A stretch of 8,222 nucleotides of DNA, from NCBI GenBank assembly GCA_013693795.1, contig CP059258.1, forward strand, positions 4,537,915-4,546,136, written 5' to 3'. A program made the position numbers and the translations under genes. Position 1 is the first letter of the stretch. Every line of letters begins with the position of its first letter. Below, piece after piece: positions 8,058 through 8,222 of this stretch. The notes under the pieces are model-generated. The model had not been told where the DNA came from, made no database searches, and saw nothing but the letters and a program-made list of their open reading frames with translations. The DNA comes from Anaerolineae bacterium (GTDB lineage: Bacteria > Chloroflexota > Anaerolineae > SSC4 > Amarolineaceae).

Positions 8058-8222
8058 CTACGCCAACTCCATCTGCGCCGCCAGATCGGCCTCGATCCGC
8101 GCTGCGCGCACGCAGGAAAACCTTGGTCACTTCGGCGGCAACCGAGGCCAACAACGCAAACGGGATGACCCACAACCAGTCGATCGGCGGGATCGTCACG
8201 GTGTTGAAGATGGTCTGCAAAA
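8058..8222 (-). CDS. C-terminus of a cation-transporting P-type ATPase (5' part beyond the window)
   Basis: Read on the minus strand, the visible start is QTIFNTVTIPPIDWLWVIP followed by FALLASVAAEVTKVFLRA. This matches the last transmembrane helix and conserved (F)NT...W...(A)E..K ending of P2-type cation ATPases (calcium or other cation pumps). The open frame reads on to 7912 through non-conserved sequence, but a one-base shift near 8100-8105 gives ARIEADLAAQMELA then TAG at 8060-8058, which is the more natural end. The catalytic parts (DKTG loop and others) lie outside the window, so ion specificity cannot be judged. Convergent with the DA1-like gene. Confidence 0.62.

Noticed and set aside
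1..8222. Programmed frameshifting as explanation for the split genes
   Set aside because: Breaks are too many, go in both directions, affect unrelated genes and mostly lack slippery heptamers with downstream structure. Indel error is simpler.

Overview
The window is GC-rich bacterial DNA. Gene content points to a filamentous member of the Chloroflexota (class Chloroflexia): an ECF-type sigma factor with a long N-terminal extension, zf-HC2 proteins, an M48 membrane protease, a LIM/DA1-type peptidase and a P-type ATPase tail. This assignment is inferred from recognised families, not from a marker gene. All genes are on the + strand except the ATPase fragment at the right edge.

Layout. (a) 1-1835: 3' part of a cell-envelope enzyme. 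The end of what looks like an N-acetylmuramoyl-L-alanine amidase domain is followed by a clan GH-A glycoside hydrolase domain, a beta-sandwich and a Trp-rich helix with a hydrophobic C-terminal tail. (b) 1863-2741: ECF-like sigma factor. (c) 2738-3163 and 3160-3917: two consecutive zf-HC2 (anti-sigma-like zinc finger) units, either two overlapping genes or one fused protein. (d) 3924-5883: large polytopic M48 metalloprotease ending in a zinc ribbon. (e) 5862-6499: small multi-pass membrane protein overlapping the end of the protease gene. (f) 6605-7787: LIM-domain protein with a C-terminal DA1-like zinc peptidase domain, a family best known from plants. (g) 7788-8057: convergent intergenic region holding a 15-bp perfect inverted repeat about 97 bp across (REPIN/MITE-like). 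(h) 8058-8222, minus strand: C-terminus of a cation-transporting P-type ATPase.

Nearly every gene is split by single-base frame changes, about 24 in 8.2 kb, while conserved motifs are intact on both sides of each break. Several lie in homopolymers. The simplest reading is uncorrected indel errors in the assembly, not decay. Gene bounds below are therefore for the reconstructed gene, with the breaks described.

Tight packing (gaps of 27 nt or less, or short overlaps) suggests that 1-6499 is one operon: a sigma factor, its likely zf-HC2 regulators, a membrane protease and a membrane partner behind a cell-wall hydrolase. The DA1 gene follows after about 105 nt and may be a separate unit. A coupled envelope-stress or proteostasis role is an inference.
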